A DNA stretch of 64,000 nucleotides from DASVTR01 sp036382855 (GCA_036382855.1 DASVPO010000021.1:53874-117873); one strand, 5' to 3'. Numbered from the stretch's first letter, positions 8,074-20,063 are shown. Notes: generated by a model from the letters alone, not told the origin. Program-made: numbers and translations.

Positions 8074-10547
8074 GAACCAGAGTACAGTTTGCGCTTTCGC
8101 TCATCGCTCTCTTTTGCTGGTTAAGCTGCGCAGCAGTTGCGGCCCGCGCCGCGACACCGCAACCGACGCCGACACCGCAACCGACGCCGGCACCGCTGAA
8201 CACCATCAGAATCGGTCAATGCAGCACTCAGGAAGAAATTCGCAAGCTGATTGAGGCGGAAGCGAAAAGCGGGTTGGTGTTTGATGTGCGCCCCTTTGTC
8301 GTCAATCAAACGATGGGCAAGAGGTCTTTTAGCGGCAGCAACGGGCGAGTCAGCGTCGTGCACATGAATCCTTTCGTGTTTAACTACAAAGTCACCGTTG
8401 CGCAACAAGAACTGGTGACTACAGCGCTTTCGGATTTTTCTAAAGTGCTGCTGCCGCCAAGCCTCGGCTCTGTCTTTGCGAGTCAACTCAGCCTCACTTC
8501 AGATAAGGCGAAGCCTTCGCCAACCAAATTGAACCTCATCGAGCAGCGGTTGAATGATTTCAGCAACAGCCCATGTCAGACTGCCGGAAACCCGCTGCGC
8601 AGCACGCCCGTGTGCATCGCTTTAAATGAAATGTTCGACGTCTTCAACCAGATCAAAAATTCTGGATTATTAAATAGGACACCGCGCGGGGCTTTATCGT
8701 CGTCCTTTGATGTCATCAACGCATCGGCATCCATCTCAATAGCCGGAGCGCCGGTAAGCAAGAACGCTGATGCGGCATTCATAGACTATGAAAAGGCAGT
8801 GAAAAAGCTACAAGACGAGGAGGCTGACACTTACACGACCTGCCAGGCCGCCGCAGAAATCAATAAATCGTTAAGCAACTATGACTTTGAAGCCTACTTC
8901 GAAGGCATCAAGGAGGCAAAAAAAGCTATCGCTCAAGTGTCCGTACAAGTTCAGGACCTTAGACAAATGACCGACGACTTTAAGGCTGACCCGGAGTTAA
9001 AGACCCCTATCATTCGGTGCAAGGGCTTTAACTGCGTTGACCAGTTCAACGCCTACGCCCAGGCTGCCCTTGAAGTTCTGGACCTCTACACGGAGGAGCT
9101 AGCAACTCTTCAAAGAAACGGCAATGAGATGAAACGAATATATGACCTCACCGAAGAGATGAAAGAGGAGGATGGCTGGTTTGCGCGCACCACTACCATC
9201 CCCAAGAAATTTGAATTGAGTCTGGCGACAGTCAGCGTCAAAGCCACCAAACTATCCGAAACGTCGTCGGGCCAAGCAACTGCTGATAAGAATCGGAGCG
9301 GCAACATGGCGACAGGAGCGGGCGACCTAACGCTTCGGTCCGTTGAGACGGGCGGCGTGTCCGGCGAGAGTATTGCTGCGACAAATTCCGGCGGCAATAA
9401 TTTCGCCGCTTCCGGCAATCAGGGCGGAGCATCAACTGCTGGCGGCAGCACAACGCCGCCAGCCAATAAGCCAGCCAATAAGCCGGCAGTAGCGGACGGA
9501 CAGATTGTTGAGACCGTTCCCATCGGTCGTCCGCGTTTCGCGCTCTCGGCTGGCTTAGTCTACTCACCCTTGCCGCGCCGCACGTTCCAGAGCATAAAGG
9601 GCTTTACGCGCGATGCGCAGGGAAACCCAACGGGCAACGGCAGCGCCAACATCGTCGGGCTTGGCGAGAATTCTTCGCGGCGTCTGTTGCCGATGTTGCA
9701 ACTCAACACGCGCCTGCTGACCTCGGATACCGCTAGCCTCTTTTTCTCATTCGGCGTCAGCGCCAAGTACGACGACAACGTGGATGTCGAATATCTTTTC
9801 GGGCCTTCGGTCGGTTTGTTGAACGACCGAGTTTTGGTCACGGCTGGAGTTTACGGCGGCAAAACGCAAAACCTCGTTGACAACATTGCCCTTGGCGATG
9901 TCCTGCCCGATACCATCGGCGATGCCAAGCTCTACCGCAAAAGCTACGTCTGGAAGCCCGGCTTCTCTTTTAGCTACAACTTTTCGCGCACGAAGAAGGG
10001 CGACAGTATCAGCCCGGGGACTACTTCTACCGCCAACGAGCTGAAAGATGAGATTCGCATCGGCAGCATCCCCTTCAATCTGGCGGTGGGTCTGGCCTAC
10101 ACCTCGCTCGAACAGCGCACCTACGACGAAATCGTCGGCTTCGCCCGCGACCGTCAGGGAAATTTAACGAACGGACAAACTCTGACTCGCATCGTTGGGC
10201 TATCATCGAGTTCCAATTATCGCCTCACGCCGCTCGTGATGCTTCATACACGCCTGACGAAGTTCGGCAGGCACGACTTTTATTTTTCCACCGGCATCAC
10301 CGGCAAAAAAACCGACAACAGTTTCGACATCGAATACCTGTTAGGCGGTTCGGTTAATCTCTACCAACGCAAAGTCTTTTTAACCGTCGGAGCTTTCGCG
10401 GGTAAACAGCAGCTACTCGGCGGTGATTTCTTTGAGGGCGCACAACTTGATAAAAGCCAGAATGTAACGATTCAAAATCGTTACGTGTGGAAGCCCGCCA
10501 TCGCCTTTAGTTACGACATTTCCAAGATTGTTAAGGTGGCGCAATAA
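8070..10547 (+). CDS. exported protein with two tandem outer-membrane-barrel-like repeats
   Basis: An 825-aa protein. A signal peptide (residues 1-27) is followed by a Pro-Thr-Gln repeat linker, an alpha-rich region of about 350 residues, a low-complexity Gly/Ser/Asn/Pro stretch (about 410-470) and two homologous modules of about 150 residues (about 485-630 and 665-820). Each module starts with an FALSAGLVY/FNLAVGLAY-like strand, contains TFQSIKGFTRD/TYDEIVGFARD and DxxVDIEYLxG motifs, and ends in YVWKPxxxFSY. Alternating hydrophobic strands suggest an outer-membrane or periplasmic beta structure. I do not recognise the family. Translation is coupled to the small ORF upstream. The stop is followed within 40 bp by the second copy of the 60-bp hairpin repeat. 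Confidence 0.7.
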   Translation: MRTRVQFALSLIALFCWLSCAAVAARAATPQPTPTPQPTPAPLNTIRIGQCSTQEEIRKLIEAEAKSGLVFDVRPFVVNQTMGKRSFSGSNGRVSVVHMNPFVFNYKVTVAQQELVTTALSDFSKVLLPPSLGSVFASQLSLTSDKAKPSPTKLNLIEQRLNDFSNSPCQTAGNPLRSTPVCIALNEMFDVFNQIKNSGLLNRTPRGALSSSFDVINASASISIAGAPVSKNADAAFIDYEKAVKKLQDEEADTYTTCQAAAEINKSLSNYDFEAYFEGIKEAKKAIAQVSVQVQDLRQMTDDFKADPELKTPIIRCKGFNCVDQFNAYAQAALEVLDLYTEELATLQRNGNEMKRIYDLTEEMKEEDGWFARTTTIPKKFELSLATVSVKATKLSETSSGQATADKNRSGNMATGAGDLTLRSVETGGVSGESIAATNSGGNNFAASGNQGGASTAGGSTTPPANKPANKPAVADGQIVETVPIGRPRFALSAGLVYSPLPRRTFQSIKGFTRDAQGNPTGNGSANIVGLGENSSRRLLPMLQLNTRLLTSDTASLFFSFGVSAKYDDNVDVEYLFGPSVGLLNDRVLVTAGVYGGKTQNLVDNIALGDVLPDTIGDAKLYRKSYVWKPGFSFSYNFSRTKKGDSISPGTTSTANELKDEIRIGSIPFNLAVGLAYTSLEQRTYDEIVGFARDRQGNLTNGQTLTRIVGLSSSSNYRLTPLVMLHTRLTKFGRHDFYFSTGITGKKTDNSFDIEYLLGGSVNLYQRKVFLTVGAFAGKQQLLGGDFFEGAQLDKSQNVTIQNRYVWKPAIAFSYDISKIVKVAQ

Positions 10548-10579
10548 AACAGACGTGTTTTATCGAAGGCAGATGTCTC

Positions 10580-10639
10580 GGCCATCGTCCACCTCTGGCT
10601 GATAGTCTTCAACCCAAGATACATCAACTTGAAGACTGC
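10580..10639. repeat. 60-bp dispersed repeat with hairpin, copy 2
   Basis: Second copy of the block at 95-154, with stem arms at 10604-10612 and 10629-10637. It sits between the convergent ends of the barrel-protein gene and the M1 peptidase gene, a position that suits a terminator or REP-like element. Confidence 0.7.
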
Positions 10640-10685
10640 TCCGGGCTCAGATATTTTTACTTTTCGGTGGCCTACTTAATGTCCC

Positions 10686-12335
10686 TTACAAGCCATTCTT
10701 CTGTGCTTCGATGTAGAAGTTGCGGTTGACTTCAAACGTTTTGATTTCTTCTGGAAACACAAAAGTCTGTGTGGCCTCTTTCGGGGTGATTGTCACTTCC
10801 TTACCGTTAATCGCTACGCGGAGCGGCATCGCAAATCCTTTGACGACTCTTTCATAACTGAAAGAGAGCGTCTTTCCATCCGTCTTATATTTCAGAAGCG
10901 GAATATTCGTCGTGCGCAGGTACTGGTCAAACACTTTGCCGAGATCAATACCGGCCTTTCTGGAGATATATGATTCAATCTGTTCGGTTGAAACCGTCTG
11001 ATGCCAGAAATCGGCGTTGAGCCCGCGCAAGATGGCGAGCCATTTTTTATCGTCGTTAATGACGTGGCGGATAGTGTGGAGCATGTTTCCGCCCTTGTAA
11101 TACATGTCTCCTGACCCTTCCCGGTTCGTTCCGTAAACGCCGATAATCGGTCTATCGTTCCTGATGTTATGGCGACTGCCGATGACATAATCCTCCGCCT
11201 CTTTTCTGCTGAAATGATATTCGACAAAAAGATTCTCCGAATAATTTGTAAAGCCTTCGTGAATCCACATGTCTGCGGCATCTTTCATTGAAACATTATT
11301 GCCAAACCATTCGTGGCCCGATTCGTGTACGATGATGAAGTCAAACTTGAAGCCGATTCCAGTGTTGCTCACGTCTCGCTGACGGTAACCATTCCGATAC
11401 CAGTTGCCATACGTGACAGAGCTCTGGTGTTCCATCCCGGGATAGGAAACAGCCACGAGCTTGTAACTGTCTTCGTAAAACGGATACTTTCCGAACCAGT
11501 ATTCAAAGGCTTCCATCATTCTCCGCGCTTCCTTGAATTGCTTCATCGCAGAATCTTTCTGGTGGGCCAACACCCAGTAATCCATGTCGAGCACGCCGCC
11601 TTTGCCGTTATACTTTTCAGAAAAATTCACGTAGTTGCCGATGTTGACATTGACACCGTAATTATTAATCGGATTGATAACCTCCCAATGAAAAGTTCTG
11701 GTTTTGTCTGCGACGTTGTGCTCCGTCTTCTTCAAACGCCCGTTGGAAACGGCGGTTAGATTTTCCGGCACAGTAACGCTGATCCGCATGCCGCGATCAG
11801 GCTCATCGTAACCATGATCTTTATTGGGCCACCAAATGCTGGCCCCGATACCCTGGCAGGTGGTGACGATAAAATGTTCTCCCAAGTCGTCCCGCCCCCA
11901 TGTTATTCCACCAACCCACGGAGGATTCTTACTTTCCGCAGGCTTCCCTTCGTAAAATACTTCTATTTTGTCCTCAACACCTTTCGGCATATCTTTTTCA
12001 AACAACACCCAGTAAACATTCCCTTCCCGCTCAAACTTAAGCTGCGAGTTTCCGTGAGTGATTTTTGTAATAGCGAGCGGAGGCTGCAAATCAATCTGCA
12101 TTCTGTTGCCCGGTTTCAGAGTTTTGAAAGTTATCGTATTCGAGCCCCTCAACCTTTTCGTCTCGGGTAAAAACTCGACCGCCAAATGATAATGTAAAAC
12201 GTCCCACCATTCGCGTTCAGGTGTTATTGAGCCCCGGAGCGTTTCCTGGCGAGTGACACTTTCGGTTTGAGCAAAGAGGTAAGGAGCATGCATCTGCATG
12301 AATACGGCAATTGCAACGATAATCAGTTTACTCAT
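10686..12335 (-). CDS. exported M1-family zinc metallopeptidase
   Basis: About 549 aa from the ATG at 12335, chosen because it begins a clean signal peptide (MSKLIIVAIAVF, then an Ala-Gln cleavage region) and has AGGAGA upstream; the frame stays open to 12425. Zinc motif HESGHEWFGNN followed by HEGFTNYSE supplies the HEXXH-x18-E ligands of the gluzincin M1 family. The substrate-binding GxMEN loop appears as PGMEHQS. An N-terminal saddle-like beta domain (about residues 40-220) precedes the catalytic domain. Family members are aminopeptidases; export suggests a role in extracellular peptide use. It is monocistronic, with the dispersed hairpin repeat at its 3' side. Confidence 0.9.
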   Translation of the reverse strand: MSKLIIVAIAVFMQMHAPYLFAQTESVTRQETLRGSITPEREWWDVLHYHLAVEFLPETKRLRGSNTITFKTLKPGNRMQIDLQPPLAITKITHGNSQLKFEREGNVYWVLFEKDMPKGVEDKIEVFYEGKPAESKNPPWVGGITWGRDDLGEHFIVTTCQGIGASIWWPNKDHGYDEPDRGMRISVTVPENLTAVSNGRLKKTEHNVADKTRTFHWEVINPINNYGVNVNIGNYVNFSEKYNGKGGVLDMDYWVLAHQKDSAMKQFKEARRMMEAFEYWFGKYPFYEDSYKLVAVSYPGMEHQSSVTYGNWYRNGYRQRDVSNTGIGFKFDFIIVHESGHEWFGNNVSMKDAADMWIHEGFTNYSENLFVEYHFSRKEAEDYVIGSRHNIRNDRPIIGVYGTNREGSGDMYYKGGNMLHTIRHVINDDKKWLAILRGLNADFWHQTVSTEQIESYISRKAGIDLGKVFDQYLRTTNIPLLKYKTDGKTLSFSYERVVKGFAMPLRVAINGKEVTITPKEATQTFVFPEEIKTFEVNRNFYIEAQKNGL

Positions 12336-12477
12336 AAACACTCTAATCTCCTGCATGGGATCGTTGAACGTATGATAAGAGATTCGCCCATCGCGCTCCG
12401 CTGCGTGCGACTGGTTAGACCGCACGACCTCTGGCCGAATCCCTCCAATCCGGCATCAAGGCCCTATAGTCTGGGGT

Positions 12478-15366
<2,889 letters not shown>

Positions 15367-15814
15367 AATACTTCCGTACTGACTTCTCAACTCCGTTAGA
15401 CCACGCTCTGATTCCTCACGTCAAGTTGATTAAGCTTACTTCAAAAACCGCCGGCTTGAGTGCCTTAAACGCTTTCGCGCTGCATCTGTCCGTCCAGCAA
15501 AAGCCTCAGCTTCAAAATAGGGGAAGCGGACTAACGCCCGAATCAACCTGCCGCCCGGCGAGACCACACAACGCGAAAGAAACCACAGGACGATGATGAG
15601 AGGCAAGCTGGGAGCGACCCCAAATGTAACGAGCCTGCGGGCTATCTCTTCAATGCAAGCTAACCCGCCGGTCAGTTTGTAGCAACTATTTCTGGCTACC
15701 AATGGAAAGCGGAGTTAAAAAGTTGTCTAACTAATGGGCCATTACAGGTTAGAATGGCTGCGGAAGAGGTGAGCCGGTGCTTTGTAGTTGTAACTGAGAA
15801 GAAAGGTAGCAAAA
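15367..15814. other. intergenic region, no convincing gene
   Basis: About 450 bp upstream of ppc and of the small-gene trio. Short ORFs here lack start signals and recognisable sequence. It must contain the ppc promoter (leftward) and that of the 46-aa gene (rightward). I see no repeat or strong hairpin. Confidence 0.35.
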
Positions 15815-15955
15815 ATGATTGAAGATAAAGCAACTGAAAGATGGAAGGAACGCGCGAAGAAATTGGGTCTCATCGTCAATATGGGAGCCGATAAACCTAA
15901 GTCCCAACCCAAAGCGCCAGCGGAGAAGGCGATAAAGAAGAGCGGTAAGAAGTAA
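15815..15955 (+). CDS. small Lys-rich protein, 46 aa
   Basis: ATG at 15815. It encodes a highly charged peptide (MIEDKATERWKERAKKLG at the start, KAIKKSGKK at the end). The same Lys-Ser-Gly-Lys-Lys ending occurs in the 62-aa gene at 16327-16512, suggesting related or co-functioning products. It is only 7 bp before the next start. No domain recognised; a basic, nucleic-acid- or cell-surface-interacting tail is a guess. Confidence 0.5.
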   Translation: MIEDKATERWKERAKKLGLIVNMGADKPKSQPKAPAEKAIKKSGKK

Positions 15956-15962
15956 GAAGCAA

Positions 15963-16298
15963 ATGGGAGAAGCATTCAAGGATCGTACGGGTAACGTAGA
16001 CGCGCCGATTCAACCGGCAAATGAGCCTTCTGGCATGAGAGCCACTGCTGAGACCTTCAGCGCCTTCATTGCAGAGACGGCTCGATTCGTCCGGCAGTAC
16101 CCGCTGGTTACGGCGGCAGCGGCTTTCGGCGGAGGCGTCGTCGCCGGTTGGCTCATCGCGCGTGATCTGAAAACACGGCTCTACGCGGGCAACGAACAAA
16201 GGCAGCAGCAGGCCGGCGAGGAGAAAGCAAAGAGGAGAGCTATCTCTCGTTGGGAAGGTGAAGGCGGCCGCGTCATTTTCAACGGAGAAAGTCAGTAA
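15963..16298 (+). CDS. small single-span membrane protein (DUF883/ElaB-like layout)
   Basis: 111 aa. A hydrophilic N-terminus with a helical stretch (AETFSAFIAETARFVRQYP) leads into one transmembrane segment (about residues 46-66, Ala/Gly-rich with GGGVVAGW) and a charged Arg/Glu/Gln tail. The layout recalls the DUF883/ElaB family of small inner-membrane stress proteins, but the similarity is by architecture only. It lies between two small Lys-rich genes with spacings of 7 and 28 bp, so it is probably co-transcribed with them. Confidence 0.6.
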   Translation: MGEAFKDRTGNVDAPIQPANEPSGMRATAETFSAFIAETARFVRQYPLVTAAAAFGGGVVAGWLIARDLKTRLYAGNEQRQQQAGEEKAKRRAISRWEGEGGRVIFNGESQ

Positions 16299-16326
16299 GA
16301 GGTAATCAACCGGGAGGCTTTTATTG

Positions 16327-16512
16327 ATGGCTACGAAGAAGGCACGCAAAGACAGAAGCGACATTACCGTCGGGCAGCTTGAGAAGAAGCATGGAATGCC
16401 GCCCGGCACAATCAGGAATGAGGATGGCAGAGACACCAGAGCCGATAAGAAGCTGGGTACGATTCGCAAGCAGGCCGTTAAGAAAAGCAGCAAGAAGAGC
16501 GGCAAAAAATGA
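16327..16512 (+). CDS. small basic protein, 61 aa
   Basis: ATG at 16327, with GGGAGG about 12 bp upstream. It contains ITVGQLEKKHGMPPGTIRN, then a Lys/Arg-rich tail ending KKSSKKSGKK like the 46-aa gene two positions upstream. Third gene of a compact trio. Function unknown; basic composition would suit DNA or RNA binding. Confidence 0.55.
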   Translation: MATKKARKDRSDITVGQLEKKHGMPPGTIRNEDGRDTRADKKLGTIRKQAVKKSSKKSGKK

Positions 16513-16744
16513 GCAAGTCAACTCGTTAGCACGAGCCTTTAGAGCGGGCCGTAAAAGAGAGGCGCGTCCGCTGCATGCCGTCGTTAGATTGTGTTCGTTG
16601 TCCCATGCCGACGACCGCAAAGCACGTGTATGTCGTCGCTCTAAACGTCATACATTGCCTTATTACTCTCCCCGTGCATTAGCTGAAGGGTCAAATCCGA
16701 CCGCCCTTCTTCAGCCACCCAGAACAGTGTGGTTTGAGCCACTG

Positions 16745-16863
16745 CGATTCCGAATTCGTTAAGGCCGCGCCTCGAAAATAAGATTGAAAGGCGTTAAGAT
16801 GACGGAACGATTCAATGATGAAACCCATGCTATCAAGACGTTGAGTTGAATGAGTTGTTAGAC
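16745..16863 (-). repeat. attC site (reverse), 3' arm degenerate
   Basis: Read on the minus strand: inverse core GTCTAAC (16857-16863), arm CAACTCATTCAAC, the array-typical GATAGCATGGGTTTCATC centre, then a poorly kept right arm (near CTTAACGAATTCGG). It closes the serine-hydrolase cassette and marks the left edge of the array. The inverse core is the exact complement of that cassette's left core at 18568. Confidence 0.7.
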
Positions 16864-16942
16864 CGCGCAGAGCGGGACAAGAGACTGACCAGAACGCCAG
16901 TCTTTCCAGAACGCCACTCTTTTAGCAAATTTTTCTCACCCA

Positions 16943-18460
16943 CTACTGCCCTCTAAGCTTTCTCAGCATTTCGAGTGCGTTCGTGTTATCTGGGTTCAAC
17001 TCAAGCGACCTTTGATAATTCTTAATGGACAGTTCTTTATCGCCGTCGCTCATATAGGCTTCACCCAGGCTGTCGTATGCATTCGACGAGTTCGGATAAT
17101 CTTCGACGTTCATCTTGAACACTTCGATAGCTTCCTTGACTCTCTTCTTCTGCAACAACCAGTAGCCTAGAGCATTCACCTGAGCCTCGCTTAAGACGCC
17201 CGCGCCCGGGCGCTTCCTACGAGACTCGCGGTACTGAGTGATTGCCGCGCCTCCGCGTGCGAGGATGTCTCTGAATAAAACTTTGGCCGGGGAGTTGTAG
17301 GCTTCATAGCCCATCCAGGCGAAAGCAGGATGAACGCCTCCCTTGATTTGAGAGACGATTTCTGGAACGATGGAGAGTCCGTTGCCGCTGTTAGTAAAGA
17401 TAATGATGCCGATCTTTTCTTTCGGATAGGCCATAATGAAGCTATGAAACTCGCCGTTGTTGTCGCCCCAATGCCAGATAGCATCTCCGGCGTCAGTTCG
17501 CTCAAGCCCCCAGCCGAGCCCCCATGAGAGAGTTTGCGAAAGCCGTCCCGGACTTCGCTCGATACAAGAGAAGCAGCTTTCATCTAATCGGACTTGCCCC
17601 TTTAACATCTGTTCGGTCGTTTCTTCTCGCAAACCTGTTCCATTTATGACAGCGATTACAAATCTGGCGTAATCAAGAGCCGTCGTGTGCAGCCCTGAAT
17701 AAGACCTTGCCACAGTGGGCCTTCTTTTCTGAGCGACAACGCCTGAAGGCTTGTGCCCATTTGCCTTCAGCGTCTCATACCTGTCTTGCCAGACGAAGCT
17801 GCTGCTTGTCATCCCCAAAGGCCCGAAGACAGTTTTTTTCATGTACACATCAAGCGGAACACCCGTTATGTGCTCGACTACCTTTTGCAAATAGAGGAAG
17901 CCTTCGCCCGAATAGCTGAATTTTGTGCCAGGCTTGAAGTAGATTTTTAAAGGGCTTCGTGATGTAACTTCGTTTTGAAATCCCGTTGTGTGGTCCAGTA
18001 CCATGCGTGCCGTGATGAGATTGACCCGTTCGTCATTTAGCAGATAGGCGTCCGAGAGGTATGCGGACAAAGGCTTATCAAGCTCTAACTTTCCGCTGTC
18101 AACCAATTTCAGCACGGCGTAAGCAAAAACCGGCTTACTCAATGACGCCGCCTCAAACACGGTGCTGTCACGAACTGGCTCTTCCGTATCCGCGTTCTTC
18201 ACACCGAAGCTTCGATACCAGAAAACTTTTGCATCCCTAATGAGCGCTATCGAAAGCCCCTGTACATCGCCCTCTTTCATCAGTTGCGGAATGATCCTTT
18301 CAAGGCGGGAAGCCAGATCCTTCCTTCTCACACTTGATGATACGGGTGATCGGCGCGCTTGTCGTGATTGACCTTGCGCAGTGGCCTGCTGTCCGCTAAA
18401 CAGCCAGCACACAAAGATAAGTATTAACCCCGGAACTGAAATTCGCCTCACAAACTCCAA
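16943..18460 (-). CDS. exported serine hydrolase (beta-lactamase class C fold) with TPR tail; reverse cassette
   Basis: 505 aa from a TTG at 18460 preceded by a strong GGAGGGG ribosome site. Signal peptide at residues 1-29. Beta-lactamase/transpeptidase-like domain with Ser-x-x-Lys in AASLSKP, the Tyr motif in FSYSGEG and HWGDNNGE as third motif. The last 110 residues are tetratricopeptide repeats (YDSLGEAYMSDGD, then LNPDNTNALEML). Family members include D-aminopeptidases, esterases and penicillin-recognising enzymes; the substrate cannot be read from sequence. It is the sole gene of a cassette bounded by minus-strand core GTTAGAC (18568-18574) and inverse core GTCTAAC (16857-16863), an exact complement pair. 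Confidence 0.85.
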   Translation of the reverse strand: MEFVRRISVPGLILIFVCWLFSGQQATAQGQSRQARRSPVSSSVRRKDLASRLERIIPQLMKEGDVQGLSIALIRDAKVFWYRSFGVKNADTEEPVRDSTVFEAASLSKPVFAYAVLKLVDSGKLELDKPLSAYLSDAYLLNDERVNLITARMVLDHTTGFQNEVTSRSPLKIYFKPGTKFSYSGEGFLYLQKVVEHITGVPLDVYMKKTVFGPLGMTSSSFVWQDRYETLKANGHKPSGVVAQKRRPTVARSYSGLHTTALDYARFVIAVINGTGLREETTEQMLKGQVRLDESCFSCIERSPGRLSQTLSWGLGWGLERTDAGDAIWHWGDNNGEFHSFIMAYPKEKIGIIIFTNSGNGLSIVPEIVSQIKGGVHPAFAWMGYEAYNSPAKVLFRDILARGGAAITQYRESRRKRPGAGVLSEAQVNALGYWLLQKKRVKEAIEVFKMNVEDYPNSSNAYDSLGEAYMSDGDKELSIKNYQRSLELNPDNTNALEMLRKLRGQ

Positions 18461-18567
18461 CTTTGATTTCCCCTCCAGCCTTACTTAAGTTTATTACCTG
18501 CTCCTTATAAGGTTAACACCGCAAACACTGGTTTTATGGCAGGAATTTCAGGTATGGATGAGAAGCG

Positions 18568-18612
18568 GTCTAACGCCCGAATTAAACGGCGCGCACCGGC
18601 CGACGAAATCAC
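18568..18612 (-). repeat. right half of a reverse attC
   Basis: Minus strand: GTTTAATTCGGGCG followed by the core GTTAGAC. It forms the left end of the serine-hydrolase cassette. Its partner left half is missing: at about 18615 the sequence passes into an attC half of the opposite orientation. Confidence 0.75.
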
Positions 18613-18639
18613 ACGTGGTGAACGCCCCGGCAGCTTCCC

Positions 18640-18708
18640 CTTCATCGTTCTCTTGTTCACTAATATTGAATGCTTTATGCTCGGCGCGGGTTAATGCGAG
18701 CGTTGGGC
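18640..18708 (+). repeat. right half of a forward attC
   Basis: Forward strand: centre TTCATCGTTCTC, then GCGCGGGTTAATGCGAGC and core GTTGGGC (18702-18708). It is the left boundary of the methyltransferase cassette and lies head-to-head with the reverse half at 18568-18612, marking an inversion or fusion point. Confidence 0.75.
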
Positions 18709-18741
18709 GCTAGTCTCTTGTCCTGACAAACAGAATATTTT

Positions 18742-19506
18742 ATGAACGATGATTATGTAAGTTTCTACTCCGACGCGCGGCGTTATGACCTCGTATCGGG
18801 AGCATACGCTACCGGCGACTTTCTTGATTTTTATCAACGGCAAATCGCTCGCTACGGTGAACCCGTCCTCGAACTCGCTTGCGGCTCAGGTCGTTTGACT
18901 ATCCCGCTTGCCGGAGCAGGCGTAAATATCACGGGCTTAGACATCTCCGAAGACATGCTTGATTTGGCAAAGGTGAAGGCTACCAGATGCGGAGTAAGCA
19001 TTCCCTTCATTCAGGGAGATATTCGCAACTTTGATCTTGGCGAGAAGTTTAAGTTTATCTTCATTCCGGCTCAGTCTTTGTCACATCTTGATAGACGCGA
19101 GGAGATCGAGGATTGCTTTTCATGCGTGCGGCGGCACTTAGCGGAAGAGGGCAGATTTTTGATTGAGCTATTTAACTCTTCGGTCAAGCTGCTCGCGCGT
19201 GGCTCAGACTGTCGTTACGCTGTCGGCGAATATGAAGACCCGGATAGAGGGGAGCGAGTTTTCGTCACTGAAGAATTGCGTTACGATGCCGCCACACAAG
19301 TCAATCATATTAAGTGGTTTTTCCAAAACGAAGGGAGTGATGAGGAAGCAGCACTCTCATTCGAGATGCGCCATTTCTTTCCGCAGGAGATTGACGCGCT
19401 TCTCTGGTATAACGGTTTTCTGATTGAGCACAAGTATGGCAACTACGATGAAGAAGAATTTTCCAGTGACGCCGTGAAACAACTCATCGTCTGCCGCGCT
19501 AAGTAA
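18742..19506 (+). CDS. class I SAM-dependent methyltransferase; cassette gene
   Basis: 254 aa. The SAM-binding motif I is clear (VLELACGSGRLT, residues about 40-51), with the acidic motif II LDISEDMLDLA and a motif-III-like region IQGDIRNFDLG, typical of the methyltransferase-25 group acting on small molecules. The C-terminal half is beta-rich (IKWFFQNE, MRHFFPQEIDALL). The substrate is not identifiable. It starts 33 bp after the attC core at 18702 and is followed by its own attC, so it is a single-gene cassette. Confidence 0.85.
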   Translation: MNDDYVSFYSDARRYDLVSGAYATGDFLDFYQRQIARYGEPVLELACGSGRLTIPLAGAGVNITGLDISEDMLDLAKVKATRCGVSIPFIQGDIRNFDLGEKFKFIFIPAQSLSHLDRREEIEDCFSCVRRHLAEEGRFLIELFNSSVKLLARGSDCRYAVGEYEDPDRGERVFVTEELRYDAATQVNHIKWFFQNEGSDEEAALSFEMRHFFPQEIDALLWYNGFLIEHKYGNYDEEEFSSDAVKQLIVCRAK

Positions 19507-19550
19507 CGCAAACATCTTAGAAGGCGGAGGTCTCTGGCCTACCACGCCAC

Positions 19551-19663
19551 GCCAAAAAACTCATTCAACCCGAACACGCCTTAACCTACCTCCGATCAAC
19601 GTTGTCGCCCCAATTCAGGTTATATAGTATCGTCGGCGGGCAGGTTAATTTCGGGCGTTAGAT
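19551..19663 (+). repeat. attC site (forward)
   Basis: Inverse core is decayed to GCCAAAA where GCCCAAC would match the cassette's left core. The left arm ACTCATTCAACCCG, right arm GGTTAATTTCGGGC and core GTTAGAT (19657-19663) are intact. It closes the methyltransferase cassette. Confidence 0.8.
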
Positions 19664-19692
19664 GTACGCAGCGCCCGGCAATTTAGAAAGTG

Positions 19693-19986
19693 ATGCTTAA
19701 CAATAGCTTGAGAAAAATATTGGCCGGCTATGATGCGTTCGCGACATTCCGCATCCGTGTCATCGCATGGTTTGTCCGCCTGGCCTGGTTTCCTGCTGTG
19801 CTATGGGGCTGCATTAACCTGGTCATCTTATGGACGCAACCTCTCTCAACAACAGAGGCCGCGAAGAGGACTGAAGACGCTGCTATCAGTCTCGGCGTAG
19901 GAGCAGTTCTTTTTCTCATCTGGCTTTTCATGTTCAGAAGACGCGGGTCATGGACGTTGAACAAAGGGGGCAAGCTTGAGCGTTGA
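19693..19986 (+). CDS. small two-span membrane protein; cassette gene
   Basis: 97 aa from the ATG at 19693 (a GTG one codon upstream is possible). Two hydrophobic segments, about residues 26-47 (VRLAWFPAVLWGCINLVILW) and 66-83 (ISLGVGAVLFLIWLFMF), with Arg-rich flanks. Single-gene cassette 30 bp after the attC core at 19657. No family recognised. Confidence 0.65.
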   Translation: MLNNSLRKILAGYDAFATFRIRVIAWFVRLAWFPAVLWGCINLVILWTQPLSTTEAAKRTEDAAISLGVGAVLFLIWLFMFRRRGSWTLNKGGKLER

Positions 19987-19998
19987 GGCATGGGGCAC

Positions 19999-20063
19999 AG
20001 CTAATAACTCATTCAAGCGCGACGCTTCTCCTGCCAGCTCCGGCTCTGTCAATGCCCTAACGT
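19999..20063 (+). repeat. left half of a forward attC, truncated
   Basis: AGCTAAT followed by AACTCATTCAAGCGCGACGC matches the left arm of the other sites, with a decayed inverse core. No matching right arm or core follows. After about 20 bp the sequence passes into unrelated DNA ending in a minus-strand GTTAGGG near 20054-20060. This is a broken end of the first forward sub-array. Confidence 0.6.

Noticed and set aside
12360..12440. Possible attC near ACTGGTTAGACC upstream of the M1 peptidase
   Set aside because: A GTTAGAC word is present, but there is no matching arm or inverse core.
16513..16580. GTCGTTAGATTG word after the small basic gene, attC-like
   Set aside because: Neither the CATTCAACC arm nor the GGTTAATTCGGG arm is present; chance match.
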